A program made the position numbers and the translations under genes. Source: Winslowiella iniecta (GTDB lineage Bacteria; Pseudomonadota; Gammaproteobacteria; Enterobacterales; Enterobacteriaceae). Taken from it: a stretch of DNA of 64,000 bases. Positions 48,234-58,688 of this stretch are shown here, piece after piece. The notes under the pieces are model-generated. The model was given only the letters and a program-made list of their open reading frames with translations, was not told where the DNA came from and searched no databases. Every line of letters begins with the position of its first letter. Positions within the stretch are counted from its first letter, which is position 1. Where the stretch lies: assembly GCF_001267535.1 (NCBI RefSeq), contig NZ_JRXE01000007.1:123088-187087 (forward strand), written 5' to 3'.

Positions 48234-49214
48234 ATGACGGGAAAATGGCGTTTATCTTTGGTTGCGGCAGCATTGTCACTGGCAGCGCTGAATGCGCATG
48301 CCGTCGATGTCACTGTGGCTTATCAGACTTCTGCCGAACCGGCAAAAGTTGCCCAGGCAGACAATACCTTTGCCAAAGAGAGTGGCGCGAAAGTTGACTG
48401 GCGCAAATTTGACAGCGGTTCCAGCGTGGTTCGCGCGCTGGCCTCAGGTGATGTGCAGATTGGTAATATTGGTTCCAGCCCACTGGCGGTTGCCGCCAGT
48501 CAGCAGGTGCCGATCGAAGTGTTCCTGCTGGCTTCGCAGCTGGGTAACTCCGAGGCACTGGTGGTGAAGAAAGGCATCACCTCACCAAAAGATTTGATTG
48601 GCAAGCGTATCGCGGTGCCGTTTATCTCAACGACACATTACAGCCTGCTGGCAGCGCTGAAACACTGGGACATTAAACCTGGACAGGTGCAGATCATCAA
48701 CCTGCAACCTGCGGCGATCACAGCCGCCTGGCAGCGCGGCGATATTGATGGTGCTTATGTCTGGGCACCGGCAGTTAACGAGCTGGAGAAGGAAGGTCAT
48801 GTGCTGACCGATTCCGCCCAGGTGGGTCAGTGGGGATCGCCGACGCTGGATGTCTGGGTGGTGCGCAAAGACTTCGCGCAGCAGCATCCTGAAGTCGTAA
48901 CCGCCTTTGCCCGCAGCGCGCTGGCCGCGCAGAAAGCCTATCTCGATAACCCGGAGCAGTGGCTGAAAGCGGAAGATAACCTCAGCAAACTGTCGCGCCT
49001 GAGCGGTGTGCCAAATGAACAGGTGCCCGGGCTGGTAAAAGGCAATACCTACCTGACCGCCGCGCAACAGGTCACGCAGCTGGCGCAGCCGGTCGATAAA
49101 GCGATTGTGGATACCGCGAAATTCCTGAAAGAGCAGGGCAAAGTGCCGCAGGTGGCAACGGATTATAGCGATTACGTTACCGATCGTTTTGTTAAAACCC
49201 TCGCTAATCAGTAA
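48234..49214 (+). CDS. tauA: Taurine ABC transporter, substrate-binding protein
   Basis: 326 residues with a signal peptide (about 1-22, ALSLAALNAHA before VDVTV). Periplasmic SsuA/TauA-like binding protein: GNIGSSPLAVAASQQVPIEV, TTHYSLLAALKHW and GDIDGAYVWAPAVNELEK are typical of TauA. It delivers taurine to TauBC. GGAG seven bases before the ATG. First gene of tauABCD, normally induced during sulfate starvation by Cbl/CysB; no clear operator could be assigned in the 171-bp upstream gap. Confidence 0.95.
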   Translation: MTGKWRLSLVAAALSLAALNAHAVDVTVAYQTSAEPAKVAQADNTFAKESGAKVDWRKFDSGSSVVRALASGDVQIGNIGSSPLAVAASQQVPIEVFLLASQLGNSEALVVKKGITSPKDLIGKRIAVPFISTTHYSLLAALKHWDIKPGQVQIINLQPAAITAAWQRGDIDGAYVWAPAVNELEKEGHVLTDSAQVGQWGSPTLDVWVVRKDFAQQHPEVVTAFARSALAAQKAYLDNPEQWLKAEDNLSKLSRLSGVPNEQVPGLVKGNTYLTAAQQVTQLAQPVDKAIVDTAKFLKEQGKVPQVATDYSDYVTDRFVKTLANQ

Positions 49215-49223
49215 GGCACGCCT

Positions 49224-49991
49224 ATGTTATCAGTCTCTCATTTGCATGCCCGCTACGACGGTCATCTGGCGCTACAGGATATCAATCTGTCCATTGATTC
49301 CGGGGAGTTACTGGTGGTGCTTGGGCCGTCGGGCTGTGGCAAAACCACCTTACTCAACCTGATTGCCGGTTTTTTACCACCAGAATCCGGCACCCTTACC
49401 CTCGAAGGTAAAGCCATTACCGGACCGGGGGCTGAGCGTGGCGTGGTGTTTCAGCATGAGGGATTGCTGCCGTGGCGTAATGTGCTGGATAACGTGGCGT
49501 TTGGCCTGCAGCTGGCTGGCGTCAGCAAAACCGAACGGCGTGCGACTGCGCAGCGCATGCTGAAAAAAGTTGGGCTGGAAGGTGCTGAAAAGCGCTATAT
49601 CTGGCAACTTTCCGGCGGGATGCGCCAGCGCGTGGGGATTGCCCGAGCGCTGGCCGCCGATCCGCAGCTGTTACTGCTTGATGAACCCTTTGGCGCGCTG
49701 GATGCTTTTACCCGCGAGCAGATGCAGGAGCTGCTGCTGAAGTTGTGGAGTGAAAGCGGCAAAAAGGTCTTGCTGATAACGCATGATATTGAAGAAGCGG
49801 TGTTTCTTGCCAGCGAGCTGATTCTGTTGTCGCCGGGGCCGGGTCGTATTATCGAACGGCTTTCGCTTGATTTCGGCCGTCGCTATGCTGCCGGTGAATC
49901 CTGCCGCGCAATCAAATCAGACCCGCGCTTTATTGAACGCCGTGAATATGTTCTCAGCCGGGTATTTCAGCAACGCGAGGTGTTCTCATGA
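49224..49991 (+). CDS. tauB: Taurine ABC transporter, ATP-binding subunit
   Basis: 255-residue ABC ATPase. Walker [12 protein letters not shown]-loop [13 protein letters not shown], signature [15 protein letters not shown], Walker [14 protein letters not shown] and switch His in [11 protein letters not shown]. Powers TauC. Begins nine bases after tauA and overlaps tauC by four bases. Confidence 0.95.
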   Translation: MLSVSHLHARYDGHLALQDINLSIDSGELLVVLGPSGCGKTTLLNLIAGFLPPESGTLTLEGKAITGPGAERGVVFQHEGLLPWRNVLDNVAFGLQLAGVSKTERRATAQRMLKKVGLEGAEKRYIWQLSGGMRQRVGIARALAADPQLLLLDEPFGALDAFTREQMQELLLKLWSESGKKVLLITHDIEEAVFLASELILLSPGPGRIIERLSLDFGRRYAAGESCRAIKSDPRFIERREYVLSRVFQQREVFS

Positions 49992-50818
49992 GTTCACTGA
50001 TTAATGACAAAGTGACGACGCCAGCGGCATCACGTCTGCGCTGGCCGCTGTCGCGCCAGCTGACGCTGAGTGTTGCGACGATGCTGGTGCTGCTGACTAT
50101 CTGGTGGGGCGTTACCGCGCTGAAACTGATCAGCCCGCTGTTTCTGCCCGCGCCGCAGCAAGTACTGCATCAGTTACTGACCGTTGCCAGCGCGCAAGGA
50201 TTTATGGATGCGACTTTATGGCAGCATCTGGCTGCCAGCCTGACGCGAATTCTGATTGCGCTGTTCGCTGCGGCATTAATCGGCATCCCGGTAGGTATCG
50301 CGATGGGGTTGAACTCAACGGTGCGCGGCATTCTTGATCCGCTGATTGAACTTTATCGCCCGGTGCCGCCGCTGGCCTATTTGCCGCTGATGGTGATCTG
50401 GTTTGGCATCGGCGAAACCTCAAAAATCTTACTGATCTATCTGGCGATCTTTGCCCCGGTGGCGCTCTCGGCGCTGGCGGGAGTGAAAAGCGCGCAGCAG
50501 GTGCGGCTGCGTGCGGCGCAATCGCTGGGAGCCAGCCGCTGGCAGGTGCTGTGGTATGTGGTATTGCCCGGCGCGCTGCCGGAGATTTTAACCGGGCTGC
50601 GAATCGGACTGGGTGTCGGCTGGTCGACACTGGTGGCTGCCGAGCTGATTGCGGCCACGCGCGGACTGGGATTTATGGTGCAGTCTGCCGGTGAGTTTCT
50701 TGCCACAGATGTGGTGCTGGCAGGTATTGCCGTGATTGCGGTAATCGCTTTTACCTTAGAACTGGGTCTGCGCGCGCTACAGCGTCGTCTGACACCCTGG
50801 CATGGAGTTGTACAATGA
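49988..50818 (+). CDS. tauC: Taurine ABC transporter, permease subunit
   Basis: 276-residue inner-membrane permease with about six helices. The EAA-like loop that contacts TauB is [21 protein letters not shown], given here as residues 172-192. [20 protein letters not shown] is typical of SsuC/TauC. Overlaps both tauB and tauD by ATGA, so translation of the last three genes is coupled. Confidence 0.95.
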   Translation: MSSLINDKVTTPAASRLRWPLSRQLTLSVATMLVLLTIWWGVTALKLISPLFLPAPQQVLHQLLTVASAQGFMDATLWQHLAASLTRILIALFAAALIGIPVGIAMGLNSTVRGILDPLIELYRPVPPLAYLPLMVIWFGIGETSKILLIYLAIFAPVALSALAGVKSAQQVRLRAAQSLGASRWQVLWYVVLPGALPEILTGLRIGLGVGWSTLVAAELIAATRGLGFMVQSAGEFLATDVVLAGIAVIAVIAFTLELGLRALQRRLTPWHGVVQ

Positions 50819-51666
50819 ACGAACGTCTCACTATCACCGCGCTTGGCCCATATATCGGGGCTGAAGTCAGTAATCTTGATCTGGCTCGTCCATTGAGCGA
50901 TGCCCAGTTTGAACAGCTGTATCATGCGATGATTCGCCATCAGGTGCTGTTTTTCCGTCAGCAGCCGCTGACGCCGGTGCTGCATCGGGCGCTGGCCGCG
51001 CGTTTTGGCGATCTGCATATTCATCCGGTCTATCCGCATGCCGCTGATGTTGAAGAGATTATCGTACTGGATACTCATGACAATAATCCGCCGGATAATG
51101 ATAACTGGCATACCGACGTCACCTTTATCGACACCCCGCCCGCCGGCGCGATTCTTGCCGCTAAGCAGCTGCCGGAAACCGGTGGTGACACCCTGTGGGC
51201 CAGCGGTATTGCCGCGTATGAAGCTCTTTCCGCACCGTTTAAGACCTTGCTGAGTGGGTTGCAAGCCGAGCATGACTTCACCAAATCGTTCCAGGAGTTT
51301 AAACATCGTGGCAGCGAAGAGGAGCATGCACGCTGGAAAAAAGCGGTGGCCAGTAACCCGCCGCTGTTGCATCCGGTAATACGCACCCATCCGGTCAGCG
51401 GCAAGCAGGCACTGTTTGTTAATGAGGGCTTTACCACGCGTATTGTCAATTTAACGCAGAAAGAGAGTGATGCGCTGCTGGCATTTCTGTTTGCGCATAT
51501 CACGAAACCTGAGTTTCAGGTGCGCTGGCGCTGGCAGCAGGATGATGTGGCGATTTGGGATAATCGAGTGACGCAGCACTATGCGAATGCTGACTATCTG
51601 CCGCAAAGGCGCATTATGCATCGCGCCACGATTTTAGGTGATAAACCGTTTTATCGTGCTGGTTAA
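50815..51666 (+). CDS. tauD: Taurine dioxygenase
   Basis: 283-residue Fe(II)/2-oxoglutarate-dependent oxygenase that hydroxylates taurine so that sulfite is released for assimilation. The iron facial triad is HTD in [10 protein letters not shown] plus the distal His in TQHYANADY; the 2-oxoglutarate Arg is in [29 protein letters not shown] is the usual N-terminus. The last gene of the operon; a palindrome separates it from convergent yheS. Confidence 0.96.
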   Translation: MNERLTITALGPYIGAEVSNLDLARPLSDAQFEQLYHAMIRHQVLFFRQQPLTPVLHRALAARFGDLHIHPVYPHAADVEEIIVLDTHDNNPPDNDNWHTDVTFIDTPPAGAILAAKQLPETGGDTLWASGIAAYEALSAPFKTLLSGLQAEHDFTKSFQEFKHRGSEEEHARWKKAVASNPPLLHPVIRTHPVSGKQALFVNEGFTTRIVNLTQKESDALLAFLFAHITKPEFQVRWRWQQDDVAIWDNRVTQHYANADYLPQRRIMHRATILGDKPFYRAG

Positions 51667-51672
51667 GGCGAA

Positions 51673-51692
51673 GGGCGGCGAAAACGCCGCCC
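51673..51692. repeat. Palindrome between convergent tauD and yheS
   Basis: Perfect 8-bp stem GGGCGGCG / CGCCGCCC (51673-51680, 51685-51692) with loop AAAA, one base different from the 8370-8389 hairpin. GGTTA (51661-51665) and TAACC (51695-51699) form an outer inverted repeat, so the tauD stop is inside the element. Confidence 0.6.
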
Positions 51693-51701
51693 GCTAACCC
51701 A

Positions 51702-53606
51702 TTATTCTGCCAGCATATTCTCCAGCTGTTCCTGCGCATCAAGCCATGCCATTTCACACTCTTCTAATGCGGATTTACTCTCGGCCTGACGTTGCAGCGC
51801 GGCGGTTAAATCGGCTTTGCGGCTTTGCTCGTAAATCGTCGAGTCGGACAGCTGCTCCTCCGCCGCTGCCAGCTGCGCATTCAGCTTCTCCATCTGCTTT
51901 TCCAGCTGGGTAATCTGTTTACGCAGCGGCTGCGTCTGGGTGCGCAGTTCGGCTTCTCGCCGCTTCTGATCTTTGCGCGATTGGGCGCTGTTGGCATTAT
52001 CCAGCTTCGGTGCCGCATCCTGCTGAGCTTCTTGCTTCTGAACATCGCTCAGCCACTGCTGATAATCTTCCAGATCGCCTTCAAACACTTCCACTTTACC
52101 GTCGTGAACCAGGTAAAGATCGTCAGTGGTTGAACGCAATAAGTGACGATCGTGCGACACCACCACCAGTGCGCCTTCGAAATCAATCAACGCCTCGGTC
52201 AGCGCCTGACGCATATCCAGATCGAGGTGGTTGGTCGGTTCATCAAGCAGCAACAGGTTAGGGCGTTGCCAGACAATCAGCGCCAGCACCAGGCGCGCTT
52301 TTTCACCACCGGAAAAGCGCTCGGTTCTCTCACTGACCTGATCGCCCTGGAAGCCAAAGCCACCGAGATAATCACGCAGCTGCTGTTCCAGCACTTTTGG
52401 CGCCAGACGCACCAGATGCTGCAATGGCGATTCATCTGCCCGTAAGAATTCCAGCTGATGCTGGGCGAAGTAACCAAGCTTAATCCCTTTGGCCAGCCCG
52501 ATATCGCCCTGCAACGGCATCAGTTCACCGGCCAACAGTTTGATCAGTGTCGACTTACCCGCACCGTTGCGGCCCAGCAGGCCAATGCGCGAACCGGGCA
52601 CCAGGTTCAGTTTAATCGAGTTAAGAATCACCCGGTCGTGATAACCCGCGCTGACTTTTTCTATTTTCAGTAGCGGATTCGGCAGGCTTTCCGGCTGGCG
52701 GAAGCTGAAAGTGAACGGGTTATCGACGTGCGCCGGGGCAATCAGCTCCATGCGCTCCAGCATTTTGATACGGCTCTGCGCCTGTTTAGCCTTGGTGGCC
52801 TGGGCGCGAAAACGATCGATATAGCTTTGTAAGTGGGCGACTTTCTGCTGCTGATGTTCAAACAGCGACTGTTGTTGCGCCAGCTTGGTGGCTCGCTGAC
52901 GTTCAAACGAGCTGTAGTTGCCGGTGTATTCAAACAGCGCTTGCTGCTCGATATGCAAAATTTTATCCACTACCGGATCAAGGAAGTCACGGTCGTGGGA
53001 AATCAGGATCAGCGTGCCGGGATAGCTTTTCAGCCAGCGCTCCAGCCAGATCACCGCGTCAAGATCAAGGTGGTTAGTCGGTTCATCCAGCAGGAGCAGA
53101 TCGGAGCGAACCAGCAGCGCCTGTGCAAGGTTCAGACGCATGCGCCAGCCACCGGAGAAATCACTGACCGGGCGCTGCAACTGTTCCTGACTGAAACCTA
53201 AGCCGTGCAGCAGACTGGCAGCGCGCGACTGAATGGTCCAGGCCTGAATCGCATCCAGTTTGCCATGCAGCGTAGCGATGGCATGCCCATCGTTAATGTC
53301 ATTGGCATGCTGTAATTCGGACTCCAGCTGACGAAATTCGCGGTCACCATCGATAACATACTCAATCGCTGGCATATCAAGCGCAGGTGTTTCCTGGTTG
53401 ACCCAGGCCAGCGCCCAGTTAGTCGGAAAGGTGAGGTTGCCCGCGTCGGCGCTCATCTCGTTCTTCAGCAGCGACAGCAGGGTCGATTTTCCGCAGCCGT
53501 TCTTACCCACCAGCCCGACCTTTTGGCCTGGGTTAATGGTGGCAGTAGCATTGTCCAGCAGCACGCGGATGCCGCGACGAATTTGTAACGAGGAAAATAC
53601 AATCAT
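51702..53606 (-). CDS. yheS: YheS, ABC-F family ATPase
   Basis: 634 residues with two ATP-binding cassettes and no membrane domain: Walker A GLVGKNGCGKSTL and GLLGRNGAGKSTL, signatures FSGGWRMRLNLAQ and FSGGEKARLVLA, Walker B LLLDEPTNHLDLD in both. A linker (about 240-310) rich in Gln, Lys and Arg joins them, and a charged coiled coil ends the protein (530-634). ABC-F proteins act on the ribosomal E site. No clear Shine-Dalgarno before the ATG. Divergent from kefG. Confidence 0.96.
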   Translation of the reverse strand: MIVFSSLQIRRGIRVLLDNATATINPGQKVGLVGKNGCGKSTLLSLLKNEMSADAGNLTFPTNWALAWVNQETPALDMPAIEYVIDGDREFRQLESELQHANDINDGHAIATLHGKLDAIQAWTIQSRAASLLHGLGFSQEQLQRPVSDFSGGWRMRLNLAQALLVRSDLLLLDEPTNHLDLDAVIWLERWLKSYPGTLILISHDRDFLDPVVDKILHIEQQALFEYTGNYSSFERQRATKLAQQQSLFEHQQQKVAHLQSYIDRFRAQATKAKQAQSRIKMLERMELIAPAHVDNPFTFSFRQPESLPNPLLKIEKVSAGYHDRVILNSIKLNLVPGSRIGLLGRNGAGKSTLIKLLAGELMPLQGDIGLAKGIKLGYFAQHQLEFLRADESPLQHLVRLAPKVLEQQLRDYLGGFGFQGDQVSERTERFSGGEKARLVLALIVWQRPNLLLLDEPTNHLDLDMRQALTEALIDFEGALVVVSHDRHLLRSTTDDLYLVHDGKVEVFEGDLEDYQQWLSDVQKQEAQQDAAPKLDNANSAQSRKDQKRREAELRTQTQPLRKQITQLEKQMEKLNAQLAAAEEQLSDSTIYEQSRKADLTAALQRQAESKSALEECEMAWLDAQEQLENMLAE

Positions 53607-53732
53607 AAGCGCCGTATCGTCAGAATATGTTAATTTGTTGTCATCATAATCAGAATTTCGGAATGACCTATTCCGTTGCGTCGAGCATGGTAGCTGAAAA
53701 CGTACACCATGACGACGATTGAAGGGGACAAG

Positions 53733-54284
53733 ATGTCGCAGCCACCTAAAGTTTTGCTGCTATATGCTCACCCGGAATCACAAGATTCGATAGCTAATCG
53801 CGTTTTGTTACAGCCGGCAAAGCAGTTAGCCCATGTCACCGTGCACGACCTTTACGCGCACTATCCTGATTTTTTTATTGATGTGAACTACGAGCAGCAA
53901 CTGCTGCGTGAGCATCAAATTATTGTGTTCCAGCACCCGCTCTACACTTACAGCTGCCCCGCGCTGCTGAAAGAGTGGCTGGACCGCGTGCTGTCGCGTG
54001 GCTTCGCCAGCGGCGTCGGCGGCAATGTGCTGGAAGGTAAATACTGGCGCAGTGTGATTACCACCGGCGAGCCGGAAGCGGCCTATCATCAGCACGGGCT
54101 GAATCGCTATCCGCTGTCGGAAATTATGCGGCCGTTTGAACTCACCGCACAGATGTGCCGGATGCACTGGATGACGCCGATGATTATTTACTGGGCGCGC
54201 CGTCAGACACCGGAAGTCATGAAAAATTATGCGCGAGCATACGGTGACTGGCTGGCGTCACCGTTGCCGCATGGAGGTTGTTAA
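53733..54284 (+). CDS. kefG: KefG, ancillary quinone-oxidoreductase-like subunit of KefB
   Basis: 183-residue flavodoxin-fold protein needed for full KefB activity. [38 protein letters not shown] and [13 protein letters not shown] form the FMN site. ATG 53733 is chosen (AAGGGG five bases upstream; similarity begins [14 protein letters not shown]). Directly followed by kefB with no spacer. Confidence 0.94.
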   Translation: MSQPPKVLLLYAHPESQDSIANRVLLQPAKQLAHVTVHDLYAHYPDFFIDVNYEQQLLREHQIIVFQHPLYTYSCPALLKEWLDRVLSRGFASGVGGNVLEGKYWRSVITTGEPEAAYHQHGLNRYPLSEIMRPFELTAQMCRMHWMTPMIIYWARRQTPEVMKNYARAYGDWLASPLPHGGC

Positions 54285-56090
54285 ATGGAAGGACAAACCC
54301 TGTTGACGGCTGGCGTGCTGTATCTGTTTGCCGCCGTGGTGGCGGTGCCGATTGCCGCACGACTGGGCATTGGGGCGGTACTGGGCTATCTGCTGGCAGG
54401 CATTGCGATTGGCCCGTGGGGATTAGGATTTATCAGTGACGTTGATGAGATCCTGCATTTCTCCGAGCTTGGCGTGGTGTTTCTGATGTTTATCATTGGC
54501 CTGGAGCTGAATCCTTCTAAGCTCTGGGAATTACGGCGCTCGATATTTGGTGTCGGCGCAGCGCAGGTGATTTTCAGTGCCGCAGTGCTCGGCGGTTTGC
54601 TGTGGCTGACCGATTTTTCCTGGCAGGCGGCGATGATCGGCGGTATTGGTCTGGCGATGTCCTCGACGGCGATGGCGCTGCAACTGATGCGCGACAAAGG
54701 CATGAACCGCAACGAATCCGGGCAACTCGGCTTCTCGGTATTGCTGTTCCAGGATATCGCGGTGATCCCGGCGTTGGCGATGGTGCCTCTGCTGGCCGGT
54801 GGCGACAGCGGCCATATCGACTGGATGAAAGTCGGGATGAAGGTACTGGCGTTTGGCGGCATGCTGATTGGTGGCCGCTATTTACTGCGGCCGATTTTCC
54901 GCTTTATCGCCGCGTCCGGCGTGCGCGAAGTGTTTACCGCGGCGGCGCTGCTGCTGGTGCTGGGTTCGGCATTATTTATGGATATGCTTGGCGTATCGAT
55001 GGCGCTGGGGACGTTTATTGCCGGGATCCTGCTGGCGGAGAGCGAATACCGCCACGAGCTGGAAATCGCCATTGAGCCGTTTAAAGGCTTGCTGCTTGGC
55101 CTGTTCTTTATCTCGGTCGGCATGGCGCTGAATCTCGGCGTGCTCTACACCCATATTCTTGAAATCCTGATCGGCGTCGTGGCGCTGGTGCTGGTAAAAA
55201 TCGCGGTGCTGTATCTGCTGGCGCGGATCTACGGCTTGCGCAGTTCAGAACGTCTGCAGTTTGCCGGGGTGCTGAGCCAGGGCGGTGAATTTGCTTTCGT
55301 GCTGTTCTCTGCCGCATCGTCGGCAAAACTGTTTAGCGGCGATCAACTGCCGCTGCTGCTGGTTACCGTCACGCTGTCGATGATGACCACGCCGCTACTG
55401 ATGCAGGGCATCGATAAAATCCTGACCCGTCGCTTTAATGAGACCGATGCCAGCGAAGAAAAACCCTTTGTTGAAGATGACAAACCTCAGGTTATCGTGG
55501 TGGGATTTGGCCGCTTTGGGCAGGTGGTTGGCCGCTTACTGATGGCTAATAAAAAACGCATTACCGTGCTGGAACGCGATATCAGTGCGGTCAGCCTGAT
55601 GCGTAAATATGGCTATAAAGTATACTATGGCGATGCTACCGAGCTGGAGCTGTTGCGTGCGGCAGGAGCGGAGAGTGCGCAGTCCATCGTGATTACCTGC
55701 AATGAGCCGGAAGATTCGATGACCATTGTGCATCTTTGTCAGCAGCACTTCCCTCATCTGCAAATTCTGGCGCGCGCGCGGGGCCGTGTTGAAGCCCATG
55801 AGCTGTTGCAGGCTGGCGTGACGCAATTCTCGCGCGAAACCTTCTCCAGTGCGCTGGAGCTGGGGCGTAAGGCGCTGATGACGGTCGGCATGCATCCGCA
55901 TCAGGCGACGCGTGCACAACTGCACTTCCGCCGGCTGGATATGCGCATGCTGCGCGACCTGATGCCAAACCACGGCGACAGCGCGCAGATATCGCGCGTG
56001 CGGGAAGCGCGCCGCGAGCTGGAAGACATTTTCCAGACGGAGATGCAGCATGAGAAGCGGCAGTATGATGGCTGGGACGAGTTCGAATAA
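54285..56090 (+). CDS. kefB: Glutathione-regulated K+/H+ antiporter KefB
   Basis: 601 residues. The N-terminal CPA2 antiporter domain (1-380, about 12 helices; [18 protein letters not shown] in helix 5 with its conserved Gln-Asp) is followed by a cytoplasmic KTN/RCK domain (about 400-520, [17 protein letters not shown]) that binds NAD(H) and glutathione or its adducts. It acidifies the cytoplasm to protect against electrophiles. It starts directly after the kefG stop, with GGAGG ahead. Confidence 0.96.
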   Translation: MEGQTLLTAGVLYLFAAVVAVPIAARLGIGAVLGYLLAGIAIGPWGLGFISDVDEILHFSELGVVFLMFIIGLELNPSKLWELRRSIFGVGAAQVIFSAAVLGGLLWLTDFSWQAAMIGGIGLAMSSTAMALQLMRDKGMNRNESGQLGFSVLLFQDIAVIPALAMVPLLAGGDSGHIDWMKVGMKVLAFGGMLIGGRYLLRPIFRFIAASGVREVFTAAALLLVLGSALFMDMLGVSMALGTFIAGILLAESEYRHELEIAIEPFKGLLLGLFFISVGMALNLGVLYTHILEILIGVVALVLVKIAVLYLLARIYGLRSSERLQFAGVLSQGGEFAFVLFSAASSAKLFSGDQLPLLLVTVTLSMMTTPLLMQGIDKILTRRFNETDASEEKPFVEDDKPQVIVVGFGRFGQVVGRLLMANKKRITVLERDISAVSLMRKYGYKVYYGDATELELLRAAGAESAQSIVITCNEPEDSMTIVHLCQQHFPHLQILARARGRVEAHELLQAGVTQFSRETFSSALELGRKALMTVGMHPHQATRAQLHFRRLDMRMLRDLMPNHGDSAQISRVREARRELEDIFQTEMQHEKRQYDGWDEFE

Positions 56091-56100
56091 TTCATCCAGG

Positions 56101-56118
56101 GGCGGCGTTAGCGCCGCC
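56101..56118. repeat. Palindrome between kefB and yheV
   Basis: Seven-base stem GGCGGCG / CGCCGCC (56101-56107, 56112-56118), loop TTAG, ten bases after the kefB stop. Another instance of the window-wide repeat core. Confidence 0.5.
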
Positions 56119-56135
56119 GCAATATGGAAAAAAAC

Positions 56136-56330
56136 ATGCGTAAACGTTTTATCGCCGGTGCGGTTTGCCCGCACTGTCAGGAAAAAGACACTCTCGCGCT
56201 ATGGCGGGAAAACAATGTTGATGTCGTTGAATGTGTAAAATGTGGTCATCAGATGCGTGAAGCGGATAAGCAGGTACGCGATCAGGTTCGCACGAATGAG
56301 CAAGTGATCGGTATTTTTCATCCGGAGTAG
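56136..56330 (+). CDS. yheV: YheV, small zinc-ribbon protein
   Basis: 64 residues with two Cys pairs, CPHC at about 10-13 and CVKC at about 32-35, forming a zinc-ribbon as in E. coli YheV. The C-terminus EQVIGIFHPE is conserved. Function unknown. ATG 56136 has GGAAA five bases upstream; the in-frame ATG at 56124 would add MEKN and cannot be excluded. Downstream of kefB in the same direction. Confidence 0.9.
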   Translation: MRKRFIAGAVCPHCQEKDTLALWRENNVDVVECVKCGHQMREADKQVRDQVRTNEQVIGIFHPE

Positions 56331-56480
56331 CGTAATGGCCCGGCTTTTTTTAAGCTTAAGCGTACAGCGGGGTTGAATTCCGCTACAATCGCCGCCATTA
56401 AAACCTCTCTGGTTGGTATTATTGCACGCAAAAATAGACCAATGAGGCAGGATCGAAGTTCTCAACGGTTAGGAGATATC

Positions 56481-57032
56481 ATGAAAGTAGCAAAAGACCT
56501 GGTGGTAAGCCTGGCCTATCAGGTACGTACAGAAGACGGTGTATTGGTTGACGAGTCTCCGGTGAGCGCACCGTTGGACTATCTGCACGGTCATGGTTCC
56601 CTGATTTCTGGTCTGGAAAACGCGCTGGAAAATCACGTAGTGGGTGATAAATTCGACGTGCATATCGCGGCTAACGAAGCCTACGGTCAGTATGACGAAA
56701 ACCTGGTGCAGCGTGTACCGAAAGACGTGTTCATGGGCGTCGACGAGCTGCAGGTTGGCATGCGTTTCCTGGCTGAGACCGACCAGGGTCCGGTTCCAGT
56801 TGAAATTACTGAAGTTGAAGATGAGCATGTTGTGGTTGACGGTAACCACATGCTGGCGGGTCAGAACCTGAACTTCAACGTAGAAGTTATCGCGATTCGT
56901 GAAGCAACCGAGGAAGAGCTGGCTCATGGCCACGTTCACGGCGAGAATGGTCATCATCACGACCATGATCACGATCACGACCATGACCACGGTAAAGGTG
57001 GTTGCGGTACCGGCGGCTGTGGCTGCCACTAA
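56481..57032 (+). CDS. slyD: SlyD, FKBP-type peptidyl-prolyl isomerase and metallochaperone
   Basis: 183 residues. The FKBP domain with an inserted IF chaperone flap (KVAKDLVVSLAYQVRTEDG, LDYLHGHGSLISGLE) is followed by a metal-binding tail: residues about 147-183 alternate His and Asp (HHHDHDHDHDHDH) and end with GCGTGGCGCH. The tail binds nickel and helps hydrogenase maturation; the domain assists protein folding. AGGAG nine bases before ATG 56481 fixes the start. The gene is convergent with slyX. Confidence 0.96.
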   Translation: MKVAKDLVVSLAYQVRTEDGVLVDESPVSAPLDYLHGHGSLISGLENALENHVVGDKFDVHIAANEAYGQYDENLVQRVPKDVFMGVDELQVGMRFLAETDQGPVPVEITEVEDEHVVVDGNHMLAGQNLNFNVEVIAIREATEEELAHGHVHGENGHHHDHDHDHDHDHGKGGCGTGGCGCH

Positions 57033-57050
57033 GCATCAGATGCTTAATAA

Positions 57051-57080
57051 AAAGGTCGCTTCGGCGACCTTTTTTGTTTT
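57051..57080 (+). terminator. Rho-independent terminator after slyD
   Basis: Nine-base stem AAAGGTCGC / GCGACCTTT (57051-57059, 57064-57072) with a UUCG tetraloop, followed by TTTTGTTTT. Confidence 0.9.
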
Positions 57081-57131
57081 AAGGGGAGATTCTGTTGGCA
57101 GCACCTGGCCGCAGTCATGCGCTACCACTCA

Positions 57132-57350
57132 TTAATAATGAGGTGGTGGGGTTTCTTCCGACTGCGAAGCAATCATTGATGGTGCTGCGGCTTTTAATTT
57201 ATCCAGCATCAGGCGTAACTGTTCACGCATTCTCGCCATCTCAAGCTCATGCTGCACCACCGTCTGATTCAGCTCCTCAATGGTGTGCTCCTGAAAAGCC
57301 AGCTTGCTTTCCAGCAACTCCAGCCGCTGTTCAAACAATGATTGTTGCAT
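57132..57350 (-). CDS. slyX: SlyX, small coiled-coil protein
   Basis: 72 residues, the usual SlyX length, almost entirely a predicted coiled coil ([20 protein letters not shown]) ending PPPHY. Function unknown. ATG 57350 has AGGAAATAGT directly before it; the frame is open 16 codons upstream without similarity. It is divergent from fkpA. Confidence 0.92.
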   Translation of the reverse strand: MQQSLFEQRLELLESKLAFQEHTIEELNQTVVQHELEMARMREQLRLMLDKLKAAAPSMIASQSEETPPPHY

Positions 57351-57495
57351 ACTATTTCCTCTTGTTACTGCATGCGCAGCGTTTTCGGGGCGATTCATCT
57401 GATTCTAACGGTAAAAGCATTGCTTTACACAGGCAAAAGCAGCTAATTTCGAGCTAACGATTGAAAAATGGTTTTGCTGTCTTCATGTACTCTTT

Positions 57496-57523
57496 GAAAC
57501 TTAACGGCATTACAACAGTCGTA
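57496..57523 (+). promoter_or_regulatory. Sigma-E promoter of fkpA
   Basis: GAAACTT (57496-57502), 16-base spacer, TCGTA (57519-57523) fits the RpoE consensus GGAACTT-N16-TCnnA. fkpA is an established sigma-E regulon member. The transcript would start near 57530, leaving a leader of about 108 nt. Confidence 0.7.
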
Positions 57524-57637
57524 GGTTAACTGAGTAATCTGTCGCAGAACCAGGTAGTTTACTCGCGCACAGTTTTAGTACTGACCGACAGGTTAAAATG
57601 ATTTCCGAGGTGAGAGGCTTCGGTTTTGGAGAAATGG

Positions 57638-58456
57638 ATGAAATCACTGTTTAAAGTCACATTGTTAGCTACCACTATGGCCGTTGCGCTGAATGCACCG
57701 CTGGCAATGGCAGCAGAATCCGCACCTGCTCAACAGGCCGCGCCTCAGGCTCCTAAAAACGCCGCGTTTAAAAATGAGGATCAGCAGTCCGCTTATGCGC
57801 TGGGTGCATCCTTAGGCCGTTACATGGAAAACTCCCTCAAGGAGCAAGAAAAGCTGGGTATCAAACTGGAGAAAGACCAGCTGATCGCCGGCGTGCAGGA
57901 TGCGTTTGCCGGTAAGAGCAAACTCTCTGATAAAGAGATCGAGCAAACTCTGCAATCCTTCGAAGGCCGTGTGAAAGGCGCTGCTCAGACTAAGATGGAG
58001 CAAGATGCGAAAGAGAACGCCGGTAAAGGTGAAGCTTACGCAGCGAAATTTGCTAAAGAAAAAGGCGTGAAGAAAACCGACTCTGGCCTGCTGTATCAGG
58101 TAGCGAAAGAGGGGACCGGTGACGCGCCAAAAGACAGCGATACTGTGGTCGTGAACTACAAAGGTACGCTGATCGACGGTACTGAGTTCGATAACTCCTA
58201 CACCCGTGGTGAGCCACTGTCATTCCGTCTCGATGGCGTGATCCCTGGCTGGACCGAAGGTCTGAAACACGTGAAGAAAGGCGGCAAAATCAAGCTGGTG
58301 ATTCCACCACAGCTGGCTTACGGTAAAAATGGCGTTCCGGGTATTCCGGCTAACTCCACGCTGGTATTTGATGTAGAACTGCTTGATATCAAACCAGCAC
58401 CAAAAGCAGACGAAAAGGCACAAGCCCCTGCCGCTGCTGACAAACAAGCACAGTAA
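57638..58456 (+). CDS. fkpA: FkpA, periplasmic FKBP-type peptidyl-prolyl isomerase and chaperone
   Basis: 272 residues. Signal peptide 1-25 (LNAPLAMA before AESAP); a helical dimerisation domain (about 40-130); then the FKBP domain (about 140-250, TVVVNYKGTLIDGTEFDNSY, VIPGWTEGLKHVKKGGKIKL, PPQLAYGKNGVPGIPANSTL). The tail is rich in Ala, Lys and Gln. ATG 57638 is used because GGAG lies six bases upstream; the TTG at 57626 is part of that ribosome-binding region. Confidence 0.96.
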   Translation: MKSLFKVTLLATTMAVALNAPLAMAAESAPAQQAAPQAPKNAAFKNEDQQSAYALGASLGRYMENSLKEQEKLGIKLEKDQLIAGVQDAFAGKSKLSDKEIEQTLQSFEGRVKGAAQTKMEQDAKENAGKGEAYAAKFAKEKGVKKTDSGLLYQVAKEGTGDAPKDSDTVVVNYKGTLIDGTEFDNSYTRGEPLSFRLDGVIPGWTEGLKHVKKGGKIKLVIPPQLAYGKNGVPGIPANSTLVFDVELLDIKPAPKADEKAQAPAAADKQAQ

Positions 58457-58485
58457 TCGCTGAGTTTGTTCCCGGTATGACGGGA

Positions 58486-58514
58486 AGAACCGCCGCAGCC
58501 ACTGCGGCGGTTCT
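58486..58514. terminator. Strong hairpin after fkpA
   Basis: Perfect 13-bp stem AGAACCGCCGCAG / CTGCGGCGGTTCT (58486-58498, 58502-58514) with a 3-base loop. The downstream sequence GTGTCACTTTCTG has only short U-runs. Confidence 0.7.
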
Positions 58515-58688
58515 GTGTCACTTTCTGCCCCGCGTTTCACCACTTTTCGAGATTCTACGCAATTAGCAACAAACGCCAGGACATGACTTTGTCAGATTTG
58601 CTAAACTGTTTATCGCGCAAAATTCTGATGATGAGTCTGCCCAGGCCGCGCTGAGACAGGCTCCAGCCACTATTAGGGTGTCTCTTTC

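Noticed and set aside
57626..57637. TTG start extending FkpA by four residues
   Set aside because: The TTG overlaps the GGAG that is correctly spaced for ATG 57638, and the signal peptide fits the later start.
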